A stretch of 64,000 nt of DNA from Drechmeria coniospora (GCF_001625195.1 NC_054389.1:2574147-2638146); one strand, 5' to 3'. Positions 1-10,800 are shown, numbered from the stretch's first letter. Notes: generated from the sequence alone by a model not told the origin. Program-made: numbers and translations.

Positions 1-344
1 TTTCCCAAAGTTGGCCTTGAAATACTATATATATACTCTGTATTCGTATTTTTAGTAGTAGGGGCTGGAGACTTTTTTCTAATGACCCTTAGTGTATTTT
101 ACTAATTAAAACAAAGCTCCCCTGCTTCATATCCTATTCCGTAATAAGATTCGAAACTATACAACTATAATATAGGACTAGTTAGTAATGAACAAAGAGA
201 TTTTCTGCTGTTCTACCCTGTACTGTTAATGTATTAGTAGTATGCGGAATTTGGCCTTGAGTTGTAGTTGGTCAAGATTATACTTTGTCGTACATGGATC
301 CGTACAAGCTACCAGTGGAGTAATGGTTGACGTTCTATGACATG
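1..344. other. AT-rich non-coding flank
   Basis: I see no credible gene here. The DNA is AT-rich and full of stop codons in all frames. It leads into the duplicated block that begins near 345 and belongs with the repeat-rich first 7 kb. Confidence 0.6.
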
Positions 345-772
345 TCCCTGCGATTGTAGATATTATCGCCGCATCGGGTAGCCGACGAGAGTTTGTACTA
401 TTACACTTGCTGTAAACGGATGTGTACTATCCACAGGAGGAATGGTACTCGTACCATTTCCCAATTTTTTAAGTTAGTGGTGCGAGGTCATCCGAGAACC
501 ATAAAAGTAGGGAGGGGGGGGGGGGCGGGGGGGGATTCGAGTAGAGGTTCTTGGGGATATTCCTTTCTGCCAGTGTAGTTGTAACCGCTGAATCGATCGG
601 CTGGCCAGGAGTTGTAATTACAATAATTGTTGTCGTATATTGATACGTATAATTTGTTGGAAGATTGGCTGTTACATAGTACATGAAGTATGAACGTATG
701 TTGCACCAAACCAGCCACAAAAAATGGGCGCCACAGTCAATGTGGACATAGTAAGTGCTACATGATGCGACA
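345..772. repeat. Dispersed direct repeat, copy 1 (about 425 bp)
   Basis: This copy begins with TGCGATTGTAGATATTATCG and ends near TGATGCGACAC. A second copy in the same orientation follows at about 932-1350. It contains a long interrupted G-tract at 514-534 (12 G, one C, 8 G) that is only 10 G long in the second copy. Small reading frames here are shadows with no recognisable protein. Confidence 0.8.
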
Positions 773-931
773 CACCCCCAGGTATTGCGCCGTAGGTTCT
801 TTGTGCAATGCCTGATTTCTGGCATTTATACCACCTTTTGTGGCCTATAATGCAGCAAGACAAAGCTAGTGTGTACGTGCCACTGTAGTGTCCCCTGTAG
901 GATAGCGGTCACGTCGTCTGTAACGTACTGT

Positions 932-1350
932 TCCTGCGATTGTAGATATTATCGCCGCATCGGGTAGCCGACGAGGGTTTGTACTAACTATTACACTTGC
1001 TGTATACGGATGTGCACTATCCACAGGAGGAATGGTACTCGTACCATTTCCCAATTTTTTAAGTTAGTGGTGCGAGGTCATCCGAGAACCATAAAAGTAG
1101 GGAGGGGGGGGGGTTCGAGTAGAGGTTCCTGGGGATATTCCTTTCTGCCAGTGTAGTTGTAACCGCTAAATCGATCGGCTGGCCAGGAGTTGTAATTACA
1201 ATAATTGTTGTTGTATATTGATACGTACAATTTGTTAGGAGATTAGCTGTTATACAGTATATTAAGTATGAATGTATGTTGCACCAAACCAACCACAAAA
1301 AATAGGCACCACAGTCAATATAGACATAGTAGGTGCTATATGATGCGACA
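932..1350. repeat. Dispersed direct repeat, copy 2 (about 420 bp)
   Basis: This is a direct copy of 345-772. In the right half most differences are G-to-A or C-to-T changes; for example ATGGGCGCC in copy 1 reads ATAGGCACC here. That pattern is expected after repeat-induced point mutation. The G-tract is at 1104-1113. The parent element is not recognised. Confidence 0.8.
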
Positions 1351-1654
1351 ATGTACCATAGTTAAACTGTAGTAGTTTTACTGTAGTAGGTTTACACTGG
1401 AAATAGTATAGTAGATACATTACCAGCCACATCGATCCCCCCACCAGCTAAAGCGGCTAACGCAAGTTACAATAACCGGCCGACAACAGAAAGACTACTG
1501 CTAGACTAGATCAATAATTCAACAATATTGTTACCGACGTCGTTTAGTTATACTGGCATGGCAACTAACAACAAGATATTCACTTTCTAGAGCATAAATA
1601 AGACTGGTTTGAATCCTTGTCTTACTAAAATTGGTAGGAATCGTATCTACTGTG

Positions 1655-2569
1655 TATACTTCTAACTAATTGCTGGAACGTAGGCTATCCAACCTTATTC
1701 TATCCGTACGATCATATAAGATTTTCAAATCCTTCGTATCCCCTGTATATACTTCTAAATATTTTCTGGAATGTAGGCTATCCAACTTTATTCTATCCGT
1801 ACGATGATATAAGGTTTTCAAATCCTTTGCATCCCCTGTATATACTTCTAAATAATTGCTGGAATGTAGGCTATCCAACTTTATTCTATCCGTACGATGA
1901 TATAAGACTTTTATATCCTTCGTATCCACTTTGTATACTTCTAACTAATTGCTGGAATGTAGGCTATCCAACTTTATTCTATCCGTACGATGAAATAAGA
2001 CTTTTAAATCCTTCGTATCCCCTGTATATACTTCTAACTAATAGCTAGAATGTAGGCTATCCAACCTTATTCCATCTATACGATCATATAAGATTTTTAA
2101 ATCCTTCGTATCCACTGTATATACTTCTGACTAATTGCTAGAATATAGGCTATCCAACTTTATTCTATCCGTACGATGATATAAGACTTTTAAATCCTTC
2201 GTATCCACTGTATATACTTCTAACTAATTGCTAGAATGTAGGCTATCCAACCTTATTCCATCCATACGATTATATAAGATTTTTAAATCCTTCGTATCCA
2301 CTGTATATACTTCTAACTAATTGCTAGAATGTAGGCTATCCAACTTTATTCTATCCGTACGATAATATAAGGTTTTTAAATCCTTCGCATCCCCTGTATA
2401 TACTTCTAACTAATAGCTAGAATGTAGGCTATCCAACCTTATTCTATCCGTACGATAATATAAGATTTTTAAATCCTTCGTATCCCCTATATATACTTCT
2501 AACTAATAGCTAGAATGTAGGCTATCTAACCTTATTCTATCCGTACGATTATATAAGACTTTTAAATCA
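1655..2569. repeat. Tandem minisatellite, 93-bp unit, about 9.8 copies
   Basis: The phrase TATACTTCTAA recurs at 1655, 1748, 1841, 1934, 2027, 2120, 2213, 2306, 2399 and 2492, exactly 93 bp apart each time, and the last unit is cut near 2569. No unit shows an indel. Because 93 is divisible by three, each unit reads as the same 31 residues in any frame. On the minus strand about 88 codons stay open (1666-1929), repeating motifs such as RTDRIKLDSLHS and YLEVYTGD. In other units a fixed A/C difference turns a Tyr codon into TAG. I do not recognise the peptide and cannot tell a dead coding repeat from a plain minisatellite. Confidence 0.95.
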
Positions 2570-3430
2570 GCGGTAGCAAGACCCGTAAGTCTACTCGTCG
2601 CAGTGGGTATACGGAGTGTTTAACGATTGGCAATAGAGACACCAGGCTGGAAACATATCCGAGCGGTCTCTTCACAATGGGAGTATCAATGTCTAACTTC
2701 TTCCTGGGAACTGCACTCTTTAGATAATGCAGCTCCAGGCCAGGTTCTTAGTAGACAGACTAATCGGGAACGGCGAGATTGTCGTTGCGGAAATGGTAGC
2801 GGAGGAAACGTTGTGAGTGCTAGTATATTGCGCAGAAGAAATAGATCTAATTTACAACTCTGCGTAGCTATCTACATATACCGACTCCGAGTTAAAAGCA
2901 CCAGATACTCTTAGGTATACATATCGGAAATGCAGAAGATTCGTAACTTCAAAACAGTAAACGCACAAGGCTCTAGATATCCTGACACGGAATTGAGTAT
3001 ATATACATATACAGTACGGTTAGCACCAATCCTTCGTCCTAGAAATCTACCCAACCACTCTACCCACCACTCTACCCACTCTATCAGGGTAGGGTTGAAA
3101 AGGCCATTACTCTACCCGGGTAGGGTAGAGGGAGGGAAATGCTCCTCTACTCTATAATGCCTAAGTATGCTGTATGCCCCTACTGCCTGGAAGAAAGAGT
3201 CTACAAACCAAGGAATTGACGAAACAACGCTTTTCTATAACTGTACAGCTTAATCTACTAACAGATCAGAGGGATTCATACAATAATTATATTAAAGTAT
3301 TCATGCGGTAAAGATAACAAGAGACTATAGGTACAGACTTAACGGGATGAATGCTACAATTGAAGCAATAGATAGCCAACATCTATTAAAACCGTATAAT
3401 ACTTGGCCATAGTTCGGCCAACAAACGTAC
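2570..3430. other. Gene-free AT-rich DNA with CTACCC/GGGTAG inverted motifs
   Basis: There is no supportable gene. At 3046-3133 the sequence repeats CTCTACCC several times and then its complement GGGTAGAG, including the perfect palindrome CTACCCGGGTAG. This is not the TTAGGG fungal telomere repeat. The small open frames at 2627-2914 and 2930-3157 resemble nothing I know. Confidence 0.5.
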
Positions 3431-3620
3431 CAGCCCGACCGCATGTATTTATGAGTTTATTGGTTACGAAGTACGGAGTATTATACCGTAGCGATATAAG
3501 GCGTCTGATGCAACTGACTAAGGGCCACATTTCGGTCAAGACTTGCTAGCCCGGCCGCATGTGGTTTTGAGTTCATTGGTTACATCGTAGCCATATAACG
3601 CGTCTGATACAGTAAACCAA
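3431..3620. repeat. Two direct repeats of about 75-90 bp
   Basis: The stretch at about 3431-3520 (CAGCCCGACCGCATGT..., ending GCGTCTGATGCA) recurs at about 3545-3616 with a deletion of about 15 bp and scattered transitions. The two are adjacent local duplications inside the repeat-rich region. Confidence 0.7.
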
Positions 3621-3670
3621 CGACTAGATAAATGAACGCCCGCCAGCAAGATTACAATTCTAGCAATTTG

Positions 3671-4916
3671 AGTGCGCAAGAGGAGGGGGTAGTGGAAGTA
3701 TATCGCACGGACCAGGGAATCAATCACGCTGTTAGTAACAGCAAAATGGGTGCCAGTTAGTAACTGGGTAAGAGTGCACACTTGGTAGTACCAAATTATA
3801 CAAACAAATGCGATTATTCTTCTAACTAAAGTGCAGGAAAAGCACGGCTATTTATGTCTACAGAGTAGCACCTTATAGGTCCAGATTGTGGCTATACGGT
3901 TGCGTAATGATTGATTACCGTTTCCGTTGTGCAATGACTTGATCGCTGTTTCCGTCATGCAGATCGCCGTTTCCGTCGCGCAATAGCTTGCTTGCTGTTT
4001 CCGTTGCGTAATGATTGATTGCTTGCAGTAGTACTGTAAGCTGGCAATGGCTAGTAGCGATTTGGAGAGCGTCAATTGTTAATCCGATCAATTGTCTCCT
4101 GTGGTCGACTGGCTACTACATGTGCAAGTCGTATTGTCGTAGTCAGTTGGCTGGCAGTAGTACTGCCGCCTGTCTCTCCGAGTTGTAGTTTGGAGAAATA
4201 GTATGTTGTATACTATTAGTCAACTCTATATACTTACTAATACTCGCAGTATAGTATAGTATTGCTACAAGTAGTTCTTGTAATTTTGTGCGCAAGAGTA
4301 GGGGGTAGTAGAAGTGTATCGTACGGACCCGGGAATCAATTACGCTGTTAGTAACAGCAAAATGGGTGCCAGTTAGTAACTGGGTAAGAGTGCAAACTTG
4401 GGGTGCCAAATTATACAAACGAATGCGATTATTCTATCAAGTATTATTAATTACAGTACAGGAGAAATAGGACTATTTATGCCTAAGAGGTAGTACCTCG
4501 ACAACCTTATGCTCCTGAGTCGAGACCATAATTGCCGTACTAATGTGTGCATATATGAGCCTGTTAAGTCAGGTGGCCAGTCCATTATACCGCGCAGTAG
4601 GTCACCTGCTTGGTCGTATTCGCACGGTGAGTCACCGGCTTGATTGCCCTTGTACGGAGTACCATAGTTCAAATTGCCAAGAGTAGTACTTATGGCTGGC
4701 AACGGCTGGTAGCCGTTAAGAGAATGTCAATTGGTGTTCCGATCAATTGACTCCAGTGGTCGACTGACTACTACATATGTGGGTCATGTTGTAGTAGTAG
4801 GTTGGCTGGCAGTAGTACTGTCGGCAGTCGCTCCGAGTCGTAGTTCGGAGAAGTAGTATGTTGTATACTATCAGTCAACTCAATATACTTACTAATACTC
4901 GCAATATAGTATAGCA
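3671..4916. repeat. Two divergent tandem units of about 620-655 bp
   Basis: A block of about 145 bp at 3671-3815 recurs at 4288-4434, and a block of about 240 bp at 4026-4263 recurs at 4683-4916, all in the same orientation. This is an imperfect tandem duplication with a period near 620-655 bp. Between the blocks, at 3925-4025, a shorter GTTTCCGT motif repeats about four times. The 145-bp block also occurs inverted at about 5888-6040, and part of the 240-bp block occurs at 6045-6150. No coding capacity is apparent. Confidence 0.75.
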
Positions 4917-5340
4917 TCTGATGCAACAGAGGAAAAAGGGGGTCCGCCCTGACTAGGGCTACAACGAATCAAGGATCGTAAGATGGGTCAGAATCAATCT
5001 ATTGGTGTTCTTCTTGATGATGTTGTTGCCAACCACAAGGTGTCCTCTGTGTCACGATGCTGACTAGCAGGAAGGCAGTATGTGCAAAGACTATAGAATT
5101 TTCGAACTAAGGAAGAAGAAAAGAGAAGGAAAACAGTGAGTGCGGGGAGGAAGGGGCCATATACATAGGTGGTCCGCGCATCACGTGATGAAGAGTGTAG
5201 GGTAGGCCAGAAGAAGAGTACGATATACGATATCGTCACACTCTGGGCCTGCTTAAATAGGCGCAGATGTGGACACCGCTACGTAACTAACTACCCGGAC
5301 TTTAACCCCGTTACAGGCCTGTTAACGCGTCGGCGCGACA
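4917..5340. other. Gene-free spacer in the repeat region
   Basis: The small open frames on both strands have low-complexity or unfamiliar translations, and I support none as a gene. The segment joins the tandem units on the left to the hairpin-rich elements on the right. Confidence 0.5.
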
Positions 5341-5434
5341 GTATCTTTACTAGTAGTAGTACTACTAGTAGCAATAGGATAGTATCCTATTTGGGTAGTC
5401 TTACTAGTATAAATACTAGTATTTTAACACACAG
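5341..5434. repeat. Hairpin-rich direct repeat, copy 1
   Basis: About 93 bp starting GTATCTTTACTAGTAG recur at about 6148-6238 in the same orientation. The unit consists largely of short palindromes: ACTAGTAGTAGTACTACTAGT, GGATAGTATCC and ACTAGTATAAATACTAGT. Confidence 0.8.
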
Positions 5435-5509
5435 TACTACTATAGGCCACTCAATTATTAATATATAACGGAATCAGCCAACCTTATGACTGAAACAGCC
5501 ATCTTGTCA

Positions 5510-5705
5510 TGATATTAGGCTTTGTCTAATAAAGCTATGTCCTAGGACAAAGTCACGTGCTACCGCACGTGACTTGTATCCTATGACTAAGCAGGCATTG
5601 GAGTATAAGTACTCCAATGCCTTGCACTATGAGTTAGAGTTCTGTAGATTTCTTAACAACTATTTCCGACTACTAAATACTGGTAGTACTAGTGACTCCA
5701 TAACA
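5510..5705 (-). mobile_element. Short hairpin-rich element, solo-LTR or MITE-like (copy 1)
   Basis: These 196 bp are the inverted counterpart of 6242-6436. On the minus strand the element begins TGTTATGGAGTCAC and ends CTAATATCA, so it has the TG...CA ends of an LTR. Inside are nested hairpins: a GTCACGTGC / GCACGTGAC pair and a GCATTGGAGTA / TACTCCAATGC pair. It has no coding capacity. LTR remnant is an inference; a non-autonomous hairpin transposon is the alternative. Confidence 0.55.
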
Positions 5706-6150
5706 CATCTAACCTTGTGACAGAAACAGCCAACTATTGTATGACTGAAACAGCCATTAAGCCATAGTACAATGGTATCTCCGACTAAGCCGTTGAGCAA
5801 TAGAAACGGCGATCTGTCCAGATCTACAAAGTATTGCTCTGTAGACATAAATAGCCGCTCTTTTCCTGTACTGTAGCTAGAAGAAAAAATTGCATTCGTT
5901 TGTATAATTTGGTACTACCAATTGTGCACTCTCGCCCAGTTACTAACTGGCACCCCTTATTGCTGATACCAACAGTGTGATTGATTCCCTGGTCCGTGCG
6001 ATATACTTCCACTACCCCATCCTCTTGCGTACTTAAATTGCAAGAGTAGTACTGCTGCCAGTGGTTCCGTGTCGTAGTTCGGAGAAATAGTATATTGTAT
6101 ACTATTGGTTAACTCAATATGCTTACTAATACTCGCAGTATAGTATAGTA
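5706..6150. repeat. Mosaic of short repeats, including an inverted copy of the 145-bp block
   Basis: At 5712-5758 the motif GACWGAAACAGCC appears twice, matching a copy at 5480-5500. About 5888-6040 is the reverse complement of the block found at 3671-3815 and 4288-4434. About 6045-6150 matches the right end of the 240-bp block in direct orientation. The arrangement looks like rearranged repeat debris. No gene is seen. Confidence 0.65.
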
Positions 6151-6238
6151 TCTTTACTAGTAGTAGTACTACTAGTAACAATAAGATAGTATCCTATTTG
6201 GGTAGTCTTACTAGTATAAATACTAGCATTTTAACACT
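6148..6238. repeat. Hairpin-rich direct repeat, copy 2
   Basis: This is a near-identical copy of 5341-5434. In this copy the 195-bp hairpin element lies directly after the shared TTTTAACAC end; in copy 1 the sequence runs on without it. Copy 1 may therefore represent an unoccupied version of the site. Confidence 0.75.
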
Positions 6239-6241
6239 TAG

Positions 6242-6436
6242 TATTATGGAGTCACTTGTACTACCAGTATCTAGTGGTCGGAAATAGTTGTTAAGAAATC
6301 TATAGAACTCTACTCAAAGTACAAGGTATTGGAGTACTTATACTCCAATGCCTGCTTAGTCATAGGGTGCGAGTCACGTGCGATAGCACGTGACTCTATC
6401 CCGGAACATAGCTCTATTAGGCAAAGCCTAATATCA
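6242..6436 (+). mobile_element. Short hairpin-rich element, solo-LTR or MITE-like (copy 2)
   Basis: These 195 bp are inverted relative to 5510-5705 and very similar to it. They read TATTATGGAGTCAC...CTAATATCA, so the first base pair of the expected TG end is changed to TA. A perfect 13-bp direct repeat, TAACACTTAGTAT, flanks the element at 6232-6244 and 6437-6449, overlapping its first three bases. This is consistent with a target-site duplication, though longer than the usual 5 bp for LTR elements. Confidence 0.6.
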
Positions 6437-6449
6437 TAACACTTAGTAT

Positions 6450-7072
6450 AGTACTAGAACGTGAACTAGCCTAGAATAAGGTTAAAGTGTTAGCGTAAGA
6501 ATAAGAGTATAGTTTGGATTATTATCAGTAGTAGAGGGGGCGGAAATAGTACTTAGTATAGGGGTAAGGATATAAGTAGGGCGTATAAGGGTAGGCTTTA
6601 TTTTAGATAAGGTTAGAGTATAAGTCTATACCTAGCCTAGGGCTAGGAACTCTAGTAAAAGGACAGTATAAGTACCTAAAACAGACCTGACTTTAGCGCA
6701 AGGCTTAACTAAAATATAGTTATTATGCTAGGTATAAGTATAAATGTAAGACGCGCTACAGGCGTGTAGGCCTTATAAGCGAATGTGAGGTGCAGTACCC
6801 GCACTAAGTGCGGATACTGGCGGATCTTTTGACAGTTTGGCCATTTGGTCGAACGGTTAACTGGTCTATTGTCCATATGGGCACACCTCCCCATATGTGT
6901 TACAGGAAAACTACTTGACAACTAGGGCTTCTAGTTGTGTGCGTTCCTCCTAGTGGGTCCCTTGGTTCCCTCCGTTCTCCTATATCGGGCTAAGCCCGAT
7001 ACCATAACAAGCTTACTGCAATAAAGCCAGCGTCTTATATAAGCAAGCCCATATTATTATATATAATGCCAG
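6450..7072. other. AT-rich repeat remnant ending in a possible LTR terminus
   Basis: There is no supportable gene; the 70-codon minus-strand frame at 6709-6921 is not recognised. On the minus strand, TGTTATGG starts at 7010 and is followed by the palindrome TATCGGGCTTAGCCCGATA. This is the same first eight bases as the 195-bp elements, so it may be the edge of another LTR. Its boundary sits about 60 bp left of the casein kinase fragment. Confidence 0.4.
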
Positions 7073-7284
7073 GGCTCTTTCGGTGTCATTTTCGAGGGCA
7101 CCAACCTGCTCAACAATCAACAGGTTGCCATCAAATTTGTCAGTCACCACCGCCCCCGCCGCCGATGCGTGCCCCTGCCGTCGCGCGCGCTCGCTCGCTA
7201 ACCCCTCGCCCGCAGGAACCTCGAAAGAGCGACGCGCCTCAGTTGCGAGACGAGTACCGAACCTACAAGATTCTCGTCGGTTGC
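7073..7284 (+). pseudogene. Casein kinase I gene fragment (two partial exons and intact intron)
   Basis: 7073-7138 encodes GSFGVIFEGTNLLNNQQVAI followed by KF, which is the glycine-loop end of a casein kinase I (Hrr25/CK1-delta type) catalytic domain. A 77-bp intron follows at 7139-7215, with GT and AG ends and a GCTAAC branch site. 7216-7284 continues EPRKSDAPQLRDEYRTYKIL and then VGC. The frame is correct across the splice. The coding match stops abruptly on both sides in AT-rich DNA, so the ATP-loop glycine motif start, the catalytic loop and the rest of the kinase are missing. Because the intron is retained, the fragment came from DNA and not from a processed mRNA. It is a relic or captured exon and not a working gene. 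Confidence 0.85.
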
Positions 7285-7890
7285 CGAGTTATATATACTA
7301 ATGCGTACAAAAGTATAAGAATACGGACAGCAATTATATATTAGTAAAAAAGACATAGAACGTTAAATATTACAATTACGAGCGGCACCTGGCCTTACAG
7401 CGCCGCCCCATAACACGTACTCCGTATTTAAGTACTTAAATAAGTACTTAAGTATTCTACTTATATTCTACGGAGTATGTACTTACTAAGCACATGTCCT
7501 TGCATGGCATGCATGGAAGGTGTTAGCCACTGTACTCCGTACCTACATGTACTTTAGTATGTACAAGTACAGGAACAGGAGAGAGGTTTGACGCGCAGCT
7601 GGAGTTGTCCGGGGAAGCTGCGACGCCAGGCAACTTGACCCATGGCTCCCGCATCGATTATTACAAGACGTCGACTCTCTTCTTCTACATACAACCAACC
7701 CCATCCCCCCTTCGCGGCTCTCAATGTCAATCCACGATCACGACGAATACGACCAAACGACCATTCGTTTTCGCTAGTACTTTCAGTCGCCATTTGCCGT
7801 CCATAGCGAGCGTCCTTCGGCGGCTGCCAATCGGCACATATTCACTCCCCTGTGTCTGTCTATCGAGCCATCTCCGCGTCCTCCGTCGCA
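7285..7890. other. Spacer and SEC5 promoter region
   Basis: 7285-7555 is AT-rich and carries TACTCCGTA and AAGTACTTAA motifs of the kind seen in other intergenic arrays of this window. From about 7560 base composition changes to that of the gene region and pyrimidine-rich stretches precede the SEC5 start. I see no gene. Confidence 0.5.
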
Positions 7891-10800
7891 ATGGCCGACT
7901 TTGAGCGGACCATTCTTGAATTCTACCAGCTTCCCACACCATACCCTGTAGAGTGGCCGGCGGAAAAGGAGGGGGGGGGAGCCTATTACTCGTCTGGCGA
8001 CGAGGAAAATGGGACCAAGCACCGGCGACGAAGGTCGCGGTACCAGGCCCTCGAGTCGGCCGTCCATGATCGGCGGAGCGTTGTGTCGGGTGTCGAAGAC
8101 ATTGGCAACTTGGTTCAGCAAGACGAGCCCGATCCCCTCGGCACATCCGATAGCGTCGTCCAGTCGTTGACGAGCATGGGCCTGCCTCTGCAAGATGACC
8201 TGCGCATGCGTAGGTCGACCTACCTGTCTGTCTTTCTGCCCAACGTGCACCGTCGTTGACGATTATCCCCGGCAGGAAACCGCTTCTTGCTCTCCTCCAC
8301 CACCTTCTCTCCCGCCCTCTTTCTCTCCCAGATGCACGCCAATGCCGACACCCGAAGCCTCCACCAGGGCCTCGATGTCCTATCCCAGTCGATCGATCAG
8401 AAGTCGGCTTCGCTCAAGGTCCTCGTCGAGACCAACTTTGAGCGCTTCGTCAGGGCCAAGGCGACGATTGATAACGTCTACAAGGAGATGAAGTTTCGCG
8501 GCATCGACCCGAACCAACCTCGAGGCCCCCGCCACGTTCGCCATGCCAGCCGAGGCAGCGTCCTCGCCGGCAGCGTCGGCAGCCCCTTGAACAGGCTCTC
8601 GTCCGACGGCCGGATGAAGAACGCGCTCATAAAGGAGAGCGACTACGGCGTCATGGGCATAAAGACACCCCTGCTGGACGTCTCCGCCAAGGCAGAGGAC
8701 GTCTGGGGGCCCGCCCTCGGGGGCCGGGAAATGGAGGGCCATCTTCGGACCGTCTCCGACCAGCTCGATCAGTTCAGGGAATACGTTGAGCTCAGCGCCT
8801 CCGTCTCGGAAAGCATCAACCGGAACGACTACAAAGCCCTGGTCGAAAGCTACCATCGCGCCCGCTCCTTCGCCGACGAGGCCCGCGTCATGTCGCAGCA
8901 GCTGCGCGGCGAATCGCCTGCCGACGTTCAGCTCTACCAGATGGTCATCGCCGGCCGCATGTGGCATGACGTCGACCAACAGATACAGGCCTTCAAGAAG
9001 GATGTCTGGAAGAAGCTCATCTTGCTGCCGACGCTGCCCAAGCCGGAAAACTTGGAGGATCCACACATGGACATCATCGGCTTCCTGCTCGAGCTCGGCG
9101 TCGAGGGCAACCCGATATGGGTTTGGCTTCTGGCCAAGTACGATCACATCAAGAGCAAGATACAGACCACCGCCGATCGTTCCAAGGTCGAAATCGAAGT
9201 CTTGCGCCGTCGACTGGCCAACAATGACAAGCCGGCACCGCAAACCGTTGCCGTTCACATGCGCTCCATTGGTCGACAACCCGCGGGCGGTAAACAGCTG
9301 GCGTTGGACACCGTTGACATTGTCGAGCTGTGGGAGAAGATGCTAGCCTTCATAACCAATCTCTACTCCCCCCAGGGTGTGCTCGGCGATCTGGTCGAGT
9401 TTTGGCAGGCGGCACAGGGCTTCGTCGATGGCAAAACGCAAAAGCAGCTACCGGTAGGCTACAATGGCGAGTCTCGCGTTCACCACAAGCTCTCGCAGCA
9501 AGTCGTGTCCGATCTCGACAAAGCCATCGTGGAGCTGGTCGAACTCCTCCGTGACCATGTCTTTGCCTTCTTCGCCGACCTGCCACCCGAAGATGTCTCC
9601 CTTCTCTTTTCGCCACTGCCCCCGATGACGCCCAGTTCGCCAACGCCCCCTGGTGGGTTCACCCCGACCGCTCTCCGCGACCCACGGTTCAACTTCGACC
9701 CCAGCAACCCCCCGCCGCAATCCCCCAAGAGAGGCGAGCAGTGGGAGAAGCTGGCTTTTTGGCCGCCGTGGTCGAACTCGGTCAGCGGCGTGCAGTACCT
9801 GTCCCAGATGCTCGCCCTGGTAGGATCGGCGGCGTCTGAGATGGCAAGCCTCCGACCCGTGGCATCGGGCAAGCCCCGGTTGCTCGACGATCTGAAATCC
9901 CTCGTCGGCGTCTCGAGGGAAAGGTGCGTCACGGCTCTTTGCGCCGCCTGGAACCGTGACGCGGAGAACATCAAGTTTGTCGAGGACTGGCAGAGGTCGC
10001 CGGAAGCAGGCGACGTGACGCGAATGCCTCAAATCTTCTCGGCTTTTGAGGGCGCTCTGCTGTCGGGCATGCAGAAGATCCTCTACATCCCAGACGCCAT
10101 GGAGAAGCCGGGCGCGAGGAACATTGTCCAGCCTCCGTCGACCAAGCTCCTGCAGATGGTGCGAAGCCAGTACGTCACCACGCTATACAAGGCTCTCAGT
10201 GGCATGGTGGAAAACGCCGAGCGGTCGTTGAAGAAGGACGACGACGAGTGGGCAGCGGAGTCGCCGGGCGCCTGGCAGAGTCTCGGCGCGGCGTTGCAGG
10301 AGGCGGGAAATAACACACTGGACGCCGGAGATCGTGTGAGTGAGAGAGGAGACCGAGTGTTCAACCGCAGACGGCTGACTTTGACTAGAACATCAGGATG
10401 CTGTTGACGCTGAGCAACCTCCAGGCGCTTCGGTCCCAAGTCGTGCCAAGCCTAAACCTGCAGTTCGAGAACGCTTTCTCCGTCAAGCTCACAGACGAGG
10501 CCAAGACGATCCGTGACGTCCTTGGGCAGATCGACTCCCGACTCTTCCAGTCCTTTACCAAGCAGTCGGTCGACAAGGTGCGCGAAATCGTCCAGGCGGG
10601 GCTGACACCGTCCGACTGGTGCCCTCCCCCCAACGATCGGCCGCGATCGGCCAAGCCGTACGTCTACGAGGCCCTGCTCACGCTCGTGCTCGTCCACTCC
10701 CAACTGGCCACGACGGCACCGTCTCTCACGCCCCAGGTTCTCTCTTTCCTGCTCGAGCAGACGTCTCTCCAGCTCCTTGACACCTTCCGCTTGCGCCCGC

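Noticed and set aside
1600..1650. tRNA T-arm-like sequence (GGTTTGAATCC)
   Set aside because: The flanking bases do not pair as a T-stem and no acceptor or anticodon arms can be formed around it.
1655..2569. CRISPR-like array
   Set aside because: The units are contiguous 93-bp tandem copies without unique spacers, and the organism is a eukaryote.
8380..9279. A 299-codon minus-strand frame inside SEC5
   Set aside because: It is a shadow of the strongly supported Sec5 exon on the plus strand and has no recognisable domain.
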